Source: Baekduia alba
Lineage (GTDB): Bacteria; Actinomycetota; Thermoleophilia; Solirubrobacterales; Solirubrobacteraceae
DNA: 64,000 nucleotides
Reading direction: 5' to 3'
NCBI RefSeq assembly: GCF_028416635.1
Contig: NZ_CP114013.1
Location: forward strand, 1,922,001 to 1,986,000
Both the position numbers and the translations under genes were made by a program. Positions 7,590 through 16,001 of this stretch are shown piece by piece. The notes beneath the pieces were generated by a model. That model was not told the DNA's origin. It was given only the letters and a program-made list of their open reading frames with translations, and did not search any database. Positions within the stretch are counted from its first letter, which is position 1. The number at the start of each line of letters is the position of its first letter.

Positions 7590-8536
7590 AGCTGGGACTC
7601 CAGGGTCGCGACCAGCGAGGGCTCGTCGGTGGCGGGGTCGGCGGCGCCGAGCAGCTTCAGCGCGGCGCGGCGGCCGCCGAGCGCGCGCATCCCGTGCTCG
7701 CCGTGCTCGACCAGGAAGTCGGCCAGCGCGCCGGAGCGGCGGGCCGCGACGCGGCGGGCGCCGACGTCGGTGCGCGCGCGGTGCTCGTCGAGCGCGGCGA
7801 CGAGGTCGTCGACCCCTGCGACCGGCGCGATCGAGGACACCGCGACCACCTTCGTGTCGCGCGAGCCGGCGCTGCGCAGCGCCGCGCCCAGGTCGCGCCG
7901 GGCGCGCATCGCGATGTCGCCGAGATCGGCCTTGGTCACGACGAGCACGTCGGGGATCTCCATGATCCCCGCCTTGAGGAACTGCAGGACGTCGCCGGAG
8001 CCGGGCTGCACGATGACGGCCACGGTATCGGCCACCTCGCCGACCTCGGTCTCCGACTGCCCGACGCCCACGGTCTCGATGACCACCACGTCGAACGCCG
8101 CGGCCAGCGCCTGAGCGGCCGCGCGGGTCGCCGGAGCAAGGCCACCAAGTCGGTCGCCGGCGGCGGTCGAGCGGATGAACAGCCCGCGGTCCTCGGGGTC
8201 GAAGGCGATCCGCGCGCGGTCGCCGAGCAGCGAGCCGCCGGAGCGCTTCGACGACGGGTCGACGGCCAGGACGGCGACGCTGCGATCGTCCGTGCGCCAC
8301 GTCCGGCACAGCTCGCTCAACAACGATGACTTGCCCGCACCCGGCGGGCCCGTGACCCCGACGACGTGCCCGGACGCCTCGCGGCCGAGCTGGGCGGGGG
8401 AGAGGGCGCGCAGCAGCGCGCGCACGGAGGCGCGGTCGGCGTCGGTGCGCGACTCGACGAGGTTGAGGACGGCGGGCGCCGCGCTCAGGTCGCCGTCGCG
8501 CAGCCGCGCGGCCAGGTCGTCAGCCGCCGAGGTCAT
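7586..8536 (-). CDS. meaB: Mutase-associated G3E GTPase MeaB/ArgK
   Basis: 316 residues. The P-loop GPPGAGKS is at about 63-70, switch-region VDPSSKRSGGSLLGDRAR follows, then TVGVGQSE and the base-recognition TKAD near 185. MeaB proteins load adenosylcobalamin into, and protect, B12-dependent acyl-CoA mutases. The MeaA-type mutase gene ends 58 bases upstream on the same strand, which identifies its client. The upstream gap holds no cobalamin riboswitch that I can see. TATTCG near the start lacks the final T of a good -10, so read-through from the mutase gene is likely. Confidence 0.93.
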   Translation of the reverse strand: MTSAADDLAARLRDGDLSAAPAVLNLVESRTDADRASVRALLRALSPAQLGREASGHVVGVTGPPGAGKSSLLSELCRTWRTDDRSVAVLAVDPSSKRSGGSLLGDRARIAFDPEDRGLFIRSTAAGDRLGGLAPATRAAAQALAAAFDVVVIETVGVGQSETEVGEVADTVAVIVQPGSGDVLQFLKAGIMEIPDVLVVTKADLGDIAMRARRDLGAALRSAGSRDTKVVAVSSIAPVAGVDDLVAALDEHRARTDVGARRVAARRSGALADFLVEHGEHGMRALGGRRAALKLLGAADPATDEPSLVATLESQL

Positions 8537-8594
8537 CTCGCCGAATACTCGCGGAAAGGAGCCCCTGGCGAGTTCCGCCCGGAATGGCGAGCCT

Positions 8595-10601
8595 CTAGGC
8601 GAGGCTTTCCGCGCGCTCCGCGACCAAGGACACGATGTCGCGCATGATCTGCCCGAGGTCGAAGTCCTTGGGCGTGTAGACCGCCGCGACGCCGGCGTCC
8701 TTCAGCGGCTGGACGTCGGCCGCCGGGATGATCCCGCCGACGACGACCGGCGCGTCGACGCCGCGGCCGCGCAGCGCCTCGACGACGCTCGGGATCAGCT
8801 CCAGGTGCGAGCCGGACAGGATCGAGAGCCCGATGACGTGGACGCCCTCCTGCTCGGCGCTGGCCGCGATCTGCGACGGCGTGAGCCGGATGCCCTCGTA
8901 GACGACGTCGAAGCCGACGTCGCGCGCGCGCACGGCGATCTGCTCGGCGCCGTTGGAGTGCCCGTCCAGGCCCGGCTTGCCGACCAGGATCTTCGGCCGG
9001 CGGCCCATCGCCTCGGCCAGGCGCCCGACCTCCTCGCGGATCGCGGTCAGGTCGGACGCGTCGCGGTCGCCCGCGGCGGCCTCGCCGACGCCGGTCGGCG
9101 CGCGGAACTCGCCGAAGGACTCGCGCAGCGCGGCGGCCCACTCGCCGGTCGTGATGCCCGCCTTCGCGGCGGCGATCGTCGCCGGCATGATGTTCTCGTC
9201 GCTGGCCGCGACGCGGCGCAGCTCGTCCAGGGCAGCGTCGGCCGCGGCGGCGTCGCGCGCCGAGCGCCACGCCACGACGGCCTCGCGCTGCTGGCTCTCG
9301 ACCTCGGGATCGACGGTCATGATCCCGCCCTCCTCGTCGATCAGCGGCGACGGGTTGGACTCCGTGAACTTGTTCATCCCGACCACGATCTGCTCGCCGT
9401 GCTCGATGCGGCGGATGCGCTCGCGGTGCGAGTCGACCAGCGAGGACTTCATGTAGTCCACCGCCTTGACCGCGCCGCCGTGCTCGTCGACGACGGCCAT
9501 CTCGGCTCGCGCGCCGTCGAGCAGCTCGCCGACCAGGCCCTCCATGACGACCGAGCCCTCGAAGATGTCGGGGTACTCGAGCAGGTCGGTCTCGAACGCC
9601 ATCACCTGCTGGATGCGCAGCGACCACTGCTGGTCCCACGGGCGCGGCAGGCCCAGCGCCTCGTTCCAGGCCGGCAGCTGCACGGCGCGGGCGCGCGCGT
9701 TGCGGCCCATCGTGACGGCCAGCGCTTCAAGGACGATGCGCTGGACGTTGTTCTCCGGCTGGGACTCGGTCAGCCCGAGCGAGTTGACCTGGACGCCGTA
9801 GCGGAAGCGCAGCTGCTTCTCGTCGGTGACGCCGTAGCGGGAGCGGCCGAGCTCCTCCCACAGCACCGACATCGCGCGCAGCTTGGCGTGCTCCTCGATG
9901 AACCGGACGCCCGCGTTGACGAAGAACGAGATGCGGCCGAAGACCTTGCCCATCAGCTCGGCCGGCACGCGCTCGCGCACCGCGTCGAGCACGGCGATCG
10001 CGTTGGCCATCGAGTACGCGATCTCCTGCACCGGCGTCGCGCCGGCCTCCTGCAGGTGGTACGAGCAGATGTTGATGGGGTTCCACTTCGGCACCTCGGT
10101 GACCGTGTAGGCCACCATGTCGGCGATCAGCCGCATCGACGGGCCGGGCGGGAACGCGTAGGTCCCGCGCGCCAGGAACTCCTTGATGATGTCGTTCTGG
10201 GTCGTGCCCTGGAGCTGGTCCTGGGCGACGCCGTTCTCCTCCGCCGTCCCGATGTACAGCGCCAGCAGCCACGCCGCCGTCGCGTTGATCGTCATCGACG
10301 TGTTCATCTCGCCCAGCGGGATGCCGTCCAGCAGCTGGTGCATGTCGCCCTTGTGGGCGACCGGGACGCCGACCTTGCCGACCTCGCCGCGCGCGAGCTC
10401 GTGGTCGGCGTCGTAGCCCGTCTGCGTGGGCAGGTCGAAAGCGATCGACAGGCCGGTCTGGCCCTTGGCCAGGTTCGAGCGGTACAGCTCGTTGGACTTC
10501 TTCGCGGTCGAGTGGCCCGCGTAGGTCCGCATCATCCAGGGTCGGTCGCGCTCGGGCAGGCGGTGATCCATGTACGGGATCGTACTTGTGAGATCACCCA
10601 T
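8595..10601 (-). CDS. meaA: MeaA-type B12-dependent acyl-CoA mutase (probable ethylmalonyl-CoA mutase)
   Basis: 668 residues with substrate and cobalamin domains on one chain. The N-terminus shows RTYAGHSTAKKSNELYR and FDLPTQTGYD, typical of the MeaA/ethylmalonyl-CoA branch. The C-terminal domain has the base-off cobalamin motif DGHSNG at about 546-551. Ethylmalonyl-CoA mutase converts ethylmalonyl-CoA to methylsuccinyl-CoA. Two starts are possible, ATG 10601 and ATG 10571 just before the conserved RDRPW; the longer one is given. Crotonyl-CoA carboxylase/reductase, which makes the substrate, is encoded 8 kb away. Isobutyryl-CoA mutase is a less likely alternative because those enzymes carry the two domains differently. 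Confidence 0.85.
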   Translation of the reverse strand: MGDLTSTIPYMDHRLPERDRPWMMRTYAGHSTAKKSNELYRSNLAKGQTGLSIAFDLPTQTGYDADHELARGEVGKVGVPVAHKGDMHQLLDGIPLGEMNTSMTINATAAWLLALYIGTAEENGVAQDQLQGTTQNDIIKEFLARGTYAFPPGPSMRLIADMVAYTVTEVPKWNPINICSYHLQEAGATPVQEIAYSMANAIAVLDAVRERVPAELMGKVFGRISFFVNAGVRFIEEHAKLRAMSVLWEELGRSRYGVTDEKQLRFRYGVQVNSLGLTESQPENNVQRIVLEALAVTMGRNARARAVQLPAWNEALGLPRPWDQQWSLRIQQVMAFETDLLEYPDIFEGSVVMEGLVGELLDGARAEMAVVDEHGGAVKAVDYMKSSLVDSHRERIRRIEHGEQIVVGMNKFTESNPSPLIDEEGGIMTVDPEVESQQREAVVAWRSARDAAAADAALDELRRVAASDENIMPATIAAAKAGITTGEWAAALRESFGEFRAPTGVGEAAAGDRDASDLTAIREEVGRLAEAMGRRPKILVGKPGLDGHSNGAEQIAVRARDVGFDVVYEGIRLTPSQIAASAEQEGVHVIGLSILSGSHLELIPSVVEALRGRGVDAPVVVGGIIPAADVQPLKDAGVAAVYTPKDFDLGQIMRDIVSLVAERAESLA

Positions 10602-10656
10602 GTGGGCTATCGGCGGCCGGCCGTCCGGCCAGGACGCGCCGCCTCCAACGGCCTAC

Positions 10657-10662
10657 TAGGCT
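10657..10662 (+). promoter_or_regulatory. -10 element TAGGCT of the methyltransferase operon
   Basis: Eight bases precede the GTG at 10671; this promoter probably serves the methyltransferase, metallo-hydrolase and clpS genes, whose stop and start codons overlap. Confidence 0.45.
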
Positions 10663-10670
10663 CAGCCGCC

Positions 10671-11513
10671 GTGCCCGCGCCCCTGCTCGATCGCGCCCGG
10701 ACGTCGCTGCGTCTGCGCGCGCTGGACCTGCGCGACCGCGTTTCCGGCCGCGCCGATCCGCTGGTCCCGCCGCGGCGGCGGCACTTCGTCGGCCACGCGG
10801 AGTCGGACTTCGCCGCGACCGGCGACGAGTTCCTGGGGCACTTCATGCGCCTCGGGGGCCTGAAGCCGGGCGATCGCGTCCTGGACATCGGCAGCGGCAT
10901 CGGCCGGATGGCGCGCCCGCTGACCGGCTTCCTGGACGGCGGCGGCACGTACGACGGCTTCGACGTCAACCCGGCCGGCATCGCCTGGTGCCGCGACCAT
11001 TACGGCACCGACCACCCGCGCTTCGCGTTCGTCGTCGCCGACCTCTTCAACGCGCGCTACAACCCGACCGGCAGCCAGTCGGCGCAGGAGTTCACGTTCC
11101 CCTACGCCGACGCGAGCTTCGACTTCGCGCTCGCGACCTCGGTCTTCACGCACCTGCTCGAGGGCGAGGCCGATCGCTACCTCGCCGAGGCCGCGCGCAC
11201 GCTCGCGCCCGGCGGGACCCTGTTCGCCACGTGGTTCCTGCTCGACGACGGCTCACGCGCGGCGATCGCCTCCGGCGCGGCGGCGCTGCCGTTCCTCGAC
11301 GCCGAGGCGCGCGTCGCGGTGATCAGCGACGCGGTGCCCGAGGAGGCCATCGCCTTCGACCGCGCCTGGCTGGGCGAGGCCGCCGCGCGCCACGGCCTCA
11401 CGATCGCCGCGATCCACGACGGCGCCTGGCGCGGGGAGACGGACCCGCCCGCCCCGCCCGCCCCGACCTTCCAGGACGTGGTCGTGGCCACGAACGGAGC
11501 ACCGACACCATGA
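10671..11513 (+). CDS. Class I SAM-dependent methyltransferase
   Basis: 280 residues. Motif I is VLDIGSGIGR at about 70-79, the acidic motif II is YDGFDVNPAGI, and motif III lies in FDFALATSVFTHL. The fold matches Methyltransf_11/25 type enzymes acting on small molecules or lipids. The first 45 residues are basic and the last 20 are Pro-rich. The stop overlaps the next ATG (ATGA), so it is the first gene of a tightly coupled operon. The substrate is not evident. Confidence 0.82.
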   Translation: MPAPLLDRARTSLRLRALDLRDRVSGRADPLVPPRRRHFVGHAESDFAATGDEFLGHFMRLGGLKPGDRVLDIGSGIGRMARPLTGFLDGGGTYDGFDVNPAGIAWCRDHYGTDHPRFAFVVADLFNARYNPTGSQSAQEFTFPYADASFDFALATSVFTHLLEGEADRYLAEAARTLAPGGTLFATWFLLDDGSRAAIASGAAALPFLDAEARVAVISDAVPEEAIAFDRAWLGEAAARHGLTIAAIHDGAWRGETDPPAPPAPTFQDVVVATNGAPTP

Positions 11514-12343
11514 GCAGCCACCGCGAGATCGACGTCCACTTCCAGGGCGCGGCCAAGGCCGTGTGCACGCACCAGATCGACGGCTACGTCGTCGACCCCG
11601 GCCCGGAGTCCTCGGTCGGCGCGGTCTTCGCCGCGCTCGGCGACGAGCGGCCCGAGGCCGTCTTGCTGACCCACATCCACCTCGACCACGCCGGCGCCGC
11701 GGGCGCGCTGGTCGAGCGCTGGCCCGGCCTCGAGGTGTGGGTGCACCGCAACGGCGCCCGCCACGTCATCGACCCCAGCCGCCTGGTCGCCAGCGCGCAG
11801 CGGATCTACGGCGACCAGATGGAGCGCCTGTGGGGCCGGATCGTCCCGGTGCCCGAGGCGAACGTCCGGATCCTCGACGACGGCGGCCGCGCCGGCGGCC
11901 TGGAGTGGGCGTGGACGCCCGGCCACGCCGTCCACCACGTCGCCTACCTCCATGAGGACACCAACATCGTCTTCGCCGGCGACGTCGCCGGCGTGCGCAT
12001 CGGCGACGGCCCGATCCTGCCCCCGACGCCGCCGCCGGACATCGACGTCGAGGCCTGGCACGCGTCGATCGACCGCGTCGCGGCCTGGGAGCCCAGCGCG
12101 CTGGCGATCACGCACTTCGGGACGTTCACCGACGTCGCCCGCCACCTCGAGAGCCTGCACGCCGAGCTCGACCGCTGGGCCGGCGTCGCCCGCGACCACG
12201 ACGCGTCAGGCTTCGAACGCGAGATCCGCGCGGCGCTGGCCGGAACGGCCGACGAGCACGGCTATCTGAAGGCGATGCCGCCCGAGACGCTGTACGGCGG
12301 GCTGGCCCGTTATTGGAAAAAGCGCGATACTGCCGCGTCGTAA
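11510..12343 (+). CDS. Metallo-beta-lactamase-fold hydrolase
   Basis: 277 residues. The zinc motif HIHLDH (H55, H57, D59, H60) is intact, with further ligands likely in TPGHAVHH and the Asp of FAGDVAG. C-terminal HFG provides the final His. This resembles the GloB/RNase Z-like group that hydrolyses thioesters or lactones; substrate unknown. It overlaps the methyltransferase upstream and clpS downstream (TAATG), forming one operon. Confidence 0.85.
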   Translation: MSSHREIDVHFQGAAKAVCTHQIDGYVVDPGPESSVGAVFAALGDERPEAVLLTHIHLDHAGAAGALVERWPGLEVWVHRNGARHVIDPSRLVASAQRIYGDQMERLWGRIVPVPEANVRILDDGGRAGGLEWAWTPGHAVHHVAYLHEDTNIVFAGDVAGVRIGDGPILPPTPPPDIDVEAWHASIDRVAAWEPSALAITHFGTFTDVARHLESLHAELDRWAGVARDHDASGFEREIRAALAGTADEHGYLKAMPPETLYGGLARYWKKRDTAAS

Positions 12344-12630
12344 TGAGCCAGACGATCGAGCGACCTCTCACCGCAGGACCCGACGGCGCCTTAGGCGGGG
12401 CCTGGAGGGTGATCGTCCGCAACGACGACCACAACACGTTCGACCACGTCGCCACCACGCTGGCGCGGCTCATCCCGGGCATCGACGTCGGCCGGGGCTA
12501 CGCGATCGCCGATCGCATCCACGCCGCCGGCCTGGCGATCGTGTGGACCGGCCACAAGGAGCTGGCCGAGCACTACTGGGACCAGTTGCGGGACGCGGGC
12601 CTGACGATGGCCCCGCTCGAGCAGGCCTGA
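12343..12630 (+). CDS. clpS: ATP-dependent Clp protease adaptor ClpS
   Basis: 95 residues. The core WRVIVRNDDHNTFDHVATTL, with the N-degron pocket Asn-Asp-Asp and the following His, matches ClpS, which delivers proteins with destabilising N-termini to ClpC/ClpA. AGLAIVWTGHKELAEHYWDQL completes the domain. ATG 12343 was chosen because it overlaps the stop of the metallo-hydrolase gene; an upstream in-frame start at 12313 lies inside that gene. Its linkage with a metabolic operon is unusual but the coupling is clear. Confidence 0.85.
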   Translation: MSQTIERPLTAGPDGALGGAWRVIVRNDDHNTFDHVATTLARLIPGIDVGRGYAIADRIHAAGLAIVWTGHKELAEHYWDQLRDAGLTMAPLEQA

Positions 12631-12662
12631 GCGCGCCGTCTGCCTCCTGACCGGCCGGCCGA

Positions 12663-12668
12663 TAGCCT
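12663..12668 (+). promoter_or_regulatory. -10 element TAGCCT of the SigB-type sigma gene
   Basis: It lies 9 bases before ATG 12678 but only 3 before the alternative GTG 12672, which favours the ATG. Confidence 0.4.
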
Positions 12669-12677
12669 CCTGTGGGG

Positions 12678-13448
12678 ATGGCCGAGCCAGGGGGGCACAT
12701 CGAGACCGCCGCCCGCGCCGCGCGGGAGCAGGATCTGCTGCGCCGCTACCACCACGGCGGGGACACGCGTGCGCGCGATCAGCTCGCCGAGGAGATGCTG
12801 CCGCTGGCCCGCGCGCTGGCTGGGCGCTACGCCGGGCGCGGCGAGCCGATGGACGACCTCGTCCAGGTCGCCTGCGTCGGGATCATGAAGGCGATCGAGG
12901 GCTTCGACCTCACGCGCGAGGTGCGCTTCTCCTCGTACGCCACCCCCACCGTCCTGGGGGAGATCAAGCGCCACTTCCGCGACCGCACCTGGGCGATGCG
13001 CGTCCCGCGCGGGCTGCAGGAGCTTCAGCTCGAGGTCGCCAAGAAGCGCGACGAGCTGACCGGCGCGCTCGGCCGCTCGCCGACCGTGCAGGAGCTGGCC
13101 GACGCGATCGACGCGCCGTTCGAGGAGGTGCTGGCGACGATCCAGTCGGTCGGCGCCCGTCGCACGCGGTCGCTGGACGAGCCGACCGGCGAGGACATGA
13201 CGCTCGCCGACTCGATCGGCGGCCGCGACGTCGAGCTGGAGCGTGCGGAGATGCGCGTCCTGCTCGACGAGGCGATGGACGTCCTCAGCGAGCGCGACCG
13301 CGAGGTGCTGCGCCTGCGCTTCGCCGAGGACCTCACGCAGACCGAGATCTCCACCCGCATCGGCGTGTCGCAGATGCAGGTGTCGCGGATCATCCGGCAG
13401 TCGATCGCCAAGCTGCGCCTGGACATCGACAAGTCGCCGGCGGCGTAG
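12678..13448 (+). CDS. SigB/SigF/SigG-family RNA polymerase sigma factor
   Basis: 256 residues with sigma-70 region 2 (DDLVQVACVGIMKAIEGFD), region 3 (RVPRGLQELQLEV), and region 4 with a helix-turn-helix at TQTEISTRIGVSQMQVSRII. There is no region 1.1. The family drives general stress, envelope or sporulation regulons and is normally held by an anti-sigma factor of the RsbW type, none of which is next door. GTG 12672 two codons upstream is an alternative start. It is convergent with the GGDEF gene and shares a hairpin with it. Confidence 0.9.
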   Translation: MAEPGGHIETAARAAREQDLLRRYHHGGDTRARDQLAEEMLPLARALAGRYAGRGEPMDDLVQVACVGIMKAIEGFDLTREVRFSSYATPTVLGEIKRHFRDRTWAMRVPRGLQELQLEVAKKRDELTGALGRSPTVQELADAIDAPFEEVLATIQSVGARRTRSLDEPTGEDMTLADSIGGRDVELERAEMRVLLDEAMDVLSERDREVLRLRFAEDLTQTEISTRIGVSQMQVSRIIRQSIAKLRLDIDKSPAA

Positions 13449-13463
13449 CGCCAGGGGCCGACC

Positions 13464-13486
13464 CTCAGGCTCGACCTGAGCCTGAG
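13464..13486. terminator. Bidirectional hairpin between convergent sigma-factor and GGDEF genes
   Basis: Perfect 9-bp arms CTCAGGCTC and GAGCCTGAG flank the loop GACCT. The hairpin starts 16 bases after the sigma-factor stop and covers the stop codon of the GGDEF gene. There is no T-run, as is common in GC-rich actinobacteria. Confidence 0.6.
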
Positions 13487-15972
13487 CGCTTGCGCGCGTA
13501 CATCGCGGAGTCGGCGCTGTGGAGCAGGCGGGCGGCGTCCAGGCCGCCGCTGCGCGCGACCGCGACGCCGAACGACGCGCCGACGACGACGCCGCCGGTG
13601 CCCGCCGCGCCCGCGCGGCGCTGCAGCTCGTTGAGCACGCGCCGGACGACGCGGTCGGCCTCGGTCTCGTCGCATCCGCAGAGCAGCAGCGCGAACTCGT
13701 CGCCGCCGACGCGGTAGGCGCGGTCCTCGGGGCGGATCGAGTCCGTCAGGATCTCGGCGAAGGTCCGCAGCAGCTCGTCGCCGGCGCTGTGGCCGTGGCG
13801 GTCGTTGAGGCGCTTGAAGCCGTCGAGGTCGCAGTAGGCCAGCGCCGCCGGCCGGCCGTCGGCCTGCACGTCGGCGACGGCCTCCTCGAGGTCGGCCATC
13901 AGCGCGCGGCGGTTCAGCAGCCGCGTGAGCGGGTCGCGCTCGGCCAGCACGCGCAGCTGCTCGCGCTGGTCGATCGTCTCCAAGGCGTTGGCCGCCTGGT
14001 TGGCGAACAGCCGCAGCGCCTGGAGGCGCTCGGTGGTCGGCAGCAGGTGGTCGAGCGGGTCGTCGGCGAGCACGACGCCGATCGCGTCGCCGGCGTGGCC
14101 GATCAACGGGACGAGCAGCCAGTGGTTGGTCCACGCGCGCGGGCCGCGGCCGTTGAGGCGCGAGGGCGCGACGGCGCGCAGCGCGGGCACGCGGCGGCGG
14201 ACCTCGTCGCGGGACAGCAGGAAGCAGCCGGCGGTCTCCACGTCGGGCGTCAGCAGCGCGGCGATGCCGTCCAGCGTGGTCGGGAGGACGAGCCCGGCGC
14301 GCGGGCCGTCGCGGTCGCTGCGGGCGGCGAGCGCCAGCGGTGCGGCCGGCGCGTCGGCGAGGTGGACCGAGACGGTCGCGAAGCCCAGCGCGTCGGCGAC
14401 GCCGTCGACGACCGCCTCCAGGACGCCGGCGGCCTCCTCGGCGCGCGTGAGCTCGGTCGAGATCGCCAGCAGCTGCTCCAGCCCGCGGCGATGGGAGAGC
14501 GCGACGCTGGCGGCCTGCGCGCGCTCCACGGCGCGCGCCGCGTGCCGGGCGACGACGAGCGTGTCGAGCTGGGCGTCGCTGGGGCGCAGGCCGTCGACCG
14601 GCGCGCCGACGTTCAGGATCCCGCCGAGCGAGCCGTCGGCCTGGTGGAAGGTGACGAACACCTCGTCCTCGGCCTGCCAGGCGCGCGGGTCGTCGAGCGT
14701 GTCGAGGTCGGGCACGTAGCGTCGACCGGCCTGCTCGTTCCAGTCGAAGTCGCCGGCGTAGACGCGGTAGGTGCCGCGATGCAGGAACCGCTCGTCGAGC
14801 ACCTGCTCCCACATCGGCCAGTCGTAGGTCGCGCCGACCAGGCTGTCGCGCACCTCGTCGGCACCGAAGACGGTGCCGACGATGTAGTCGTCCCACTCGG
14901 GCCGGTAGAGGTTGATGACGACGTTGCCGAAGCCGAGCGTCTCGGAGATCGCCTGCGCGACGGCCTGCAGCGAGCGCTCGAGGTCGGCCGGGTCGTCGAT
15001 GTGGCCGGCGGCGTCGATGAGGCTGTGCAGGCGCGCGAGCGACGCGAGGCGCTGGGCGTGCGGGTCGTCGAACGACGCGGCCAGCTCCGGCTCGGCCGGC
15101 AGGACCAGCGTGGGGGCGAGGTCGTGGGCGGAGAGCTGGGCGTCGCGCGCGGCGGCGACGCGCGGCTCGAGGCCGGCGGTCGCGTCGGTGCCGGGGATGC
15201 ACGCCGCGATGACCTGGGCGGCGAGGTCGTCGGGGTGCAGCGGGGCGCTGCCGGTCAGGGCGTCGTCCAGGGCGCGCAGGACCGCGCGGGTGTGGGCGAG
15301 CGTGGGCAGGCCGTCGAGGTGGGCGTGGAGGTGGGCGAGGCCAGGATCGCCGCCGAGGGCCGCGCAGCGGCGGATGCGCTCGCGCTCGGGCGCCTTGACG
15401 CCGAGGCGGCCCGCGATCACCGGCGCCAGGGCGCGGACGCGCTCGGCGCGCGCGTGCGCGGCGGGCCAGGTCGCGGCGACGAGCGGGTCCAGCGCCTCCA
15501 GGATGCGGTCCTCGGGCAGCGGGCCGCGGCCCTGCTGGTCGGTCAGGCGGCGCTCGGCGGCGGTCAGCAGCGCCGCAGGATCCGGGCGGTCGGCGGTCAG
15601 CTGCGCGGTGCCGAAGGAGCAGCCGAGCGCGGGCGCGGCGCTGCTCAGCGCGTCGAGCCGGACGGCGACCGCGCGCAGCACCTCGTCGGGCGTGCCGAGC
15701 GCGAGGAACGCGAAGGCGTCGCCCATGTAGTGGAATGTCGCGTCGGCGCCCAGCCGCTCGTGGACGGCGGCCAGGAGCGCGTCGCCCGCGGCCAGGCCGT
15801 GCAGCCGGTTGTGCTCGCGCAGCTCGTCGACGTCGACGAGCACGAGCAGCCCCGAGCGCCCAGCCGCGGTCGCCGCCGCGAGGGCGTCGAGCAGGGCCTG
15901 GCGATCCGGGATCTCGCGCTGGACGGCGGCGCACATACCCGCGTGATCGGCCGCTGAGGGCACGGACCGCAT
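13465..15972 (-). CDS. Multidomain diguanylate cyclase: degenerate GGDEF, HD-like region, two GAF domains, active GGDEF
   Basis: 835 residues, no membrane segment or signal peptide. Residues about 25-125 look like a GGDEF fold whose signature is MGDAF (83-87). About 150-290 is helical and reminiscent of a decayed HD-GYP region. Two GAF-type sensor domains follow, at roughly 330-480 and 490-640. The C-terminal cyclase has CDLDGFKRLND and an intact GGDEF at 756-760, so it can probably make cyclic di-GMP. No RxxD inhibitory site is obvious five residues before the GGDEF. ATG 15972 was chosen; ATG 15936 is possible. The chemoreceptor gene lies just upstream on the same strand. Confidence 0.85.
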   Translation of the reverse strand: MRSVPSAADHAGMCAAVQREIPDRQALLDALAAATAAGRSGLLVLVDVDELREHNRLHGLAAGDALLAAVHERLGADATFHYMGDAFAFLALGTPDEVLRAVAVRLDALSSAAPALGCSFGTAQLTADRPDPAALLTAAERRLTDQQGRGPLPEDRILEALDPLVAATWPAAHARAERVRALAPVIAGRLGVKAPERERIRRCAALGGDPGLAHLHAHLDGLPTLAHTRAVLRALDDALTGSAPLHPDDLAAQVIAACIPGTDATAGLEPRVAAARDAQLSAHDLAPTLVLPAEPELAASFDDPHAQRLASLARLHSLIDAAGHIDDPADLERSLQAVAQAISETLGFGNVVINLYRPEWDDYIVGTVFGADEVRDSLVGATYDWPMWEQVLDERFLHRGTYRVYAGDFDWNEQAGRRYVPDLDTLDDPRAWQAEDEVFVTFHQADGSLGGILNVGAPVDGLRPSDAQLDTLVVARHAARAVERAQAASVALSHRRGLEQLLAISTELTRAEEAAGVLEAVVDGVADALGFATVSVHLADAPAAPLALAARSDRDGPRAGLVLPTTLDGIAALLTPDVETAGCFLLSRDEVRRRVPALRAVAPSRLNGRGPRAWTNHWLLVPLIGHAGDAIGVVLADDPLDHLLPTTERLQALRLFANQAANALETIDQREQLRVLAERDPLTRLLNRRALMADLEEAVADVQADGRPAALAYCDLDGFKRLNDRHGHSAGDELLRTFAEILTDSIRPEDRAYRVGGDEFALLLCGCDETEADRVVRRVLNELQRRAGAAGTGGVVVGASFGVAVARSGGLDAARLLHSADSAMYARKRSGSGRA

Positions 15973-16001
15973 ACCCCATCGGCGGGACGTGGACGCCCCG
16001 G

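Noticed and set aside
8537-8594. Possible cobalamin riboswitch before meaB or meaA
   Set aside because: Neither upstream region is long enough nor contains a B12-box-like sequence.
13519-15957. An 812-codon plus-strand frame opposite the GGDEF gene
   Set aside because: The minus strand carries recognisable GAF and GGDEF motifs; the plus frame is low-complexity and lies fully antisense.
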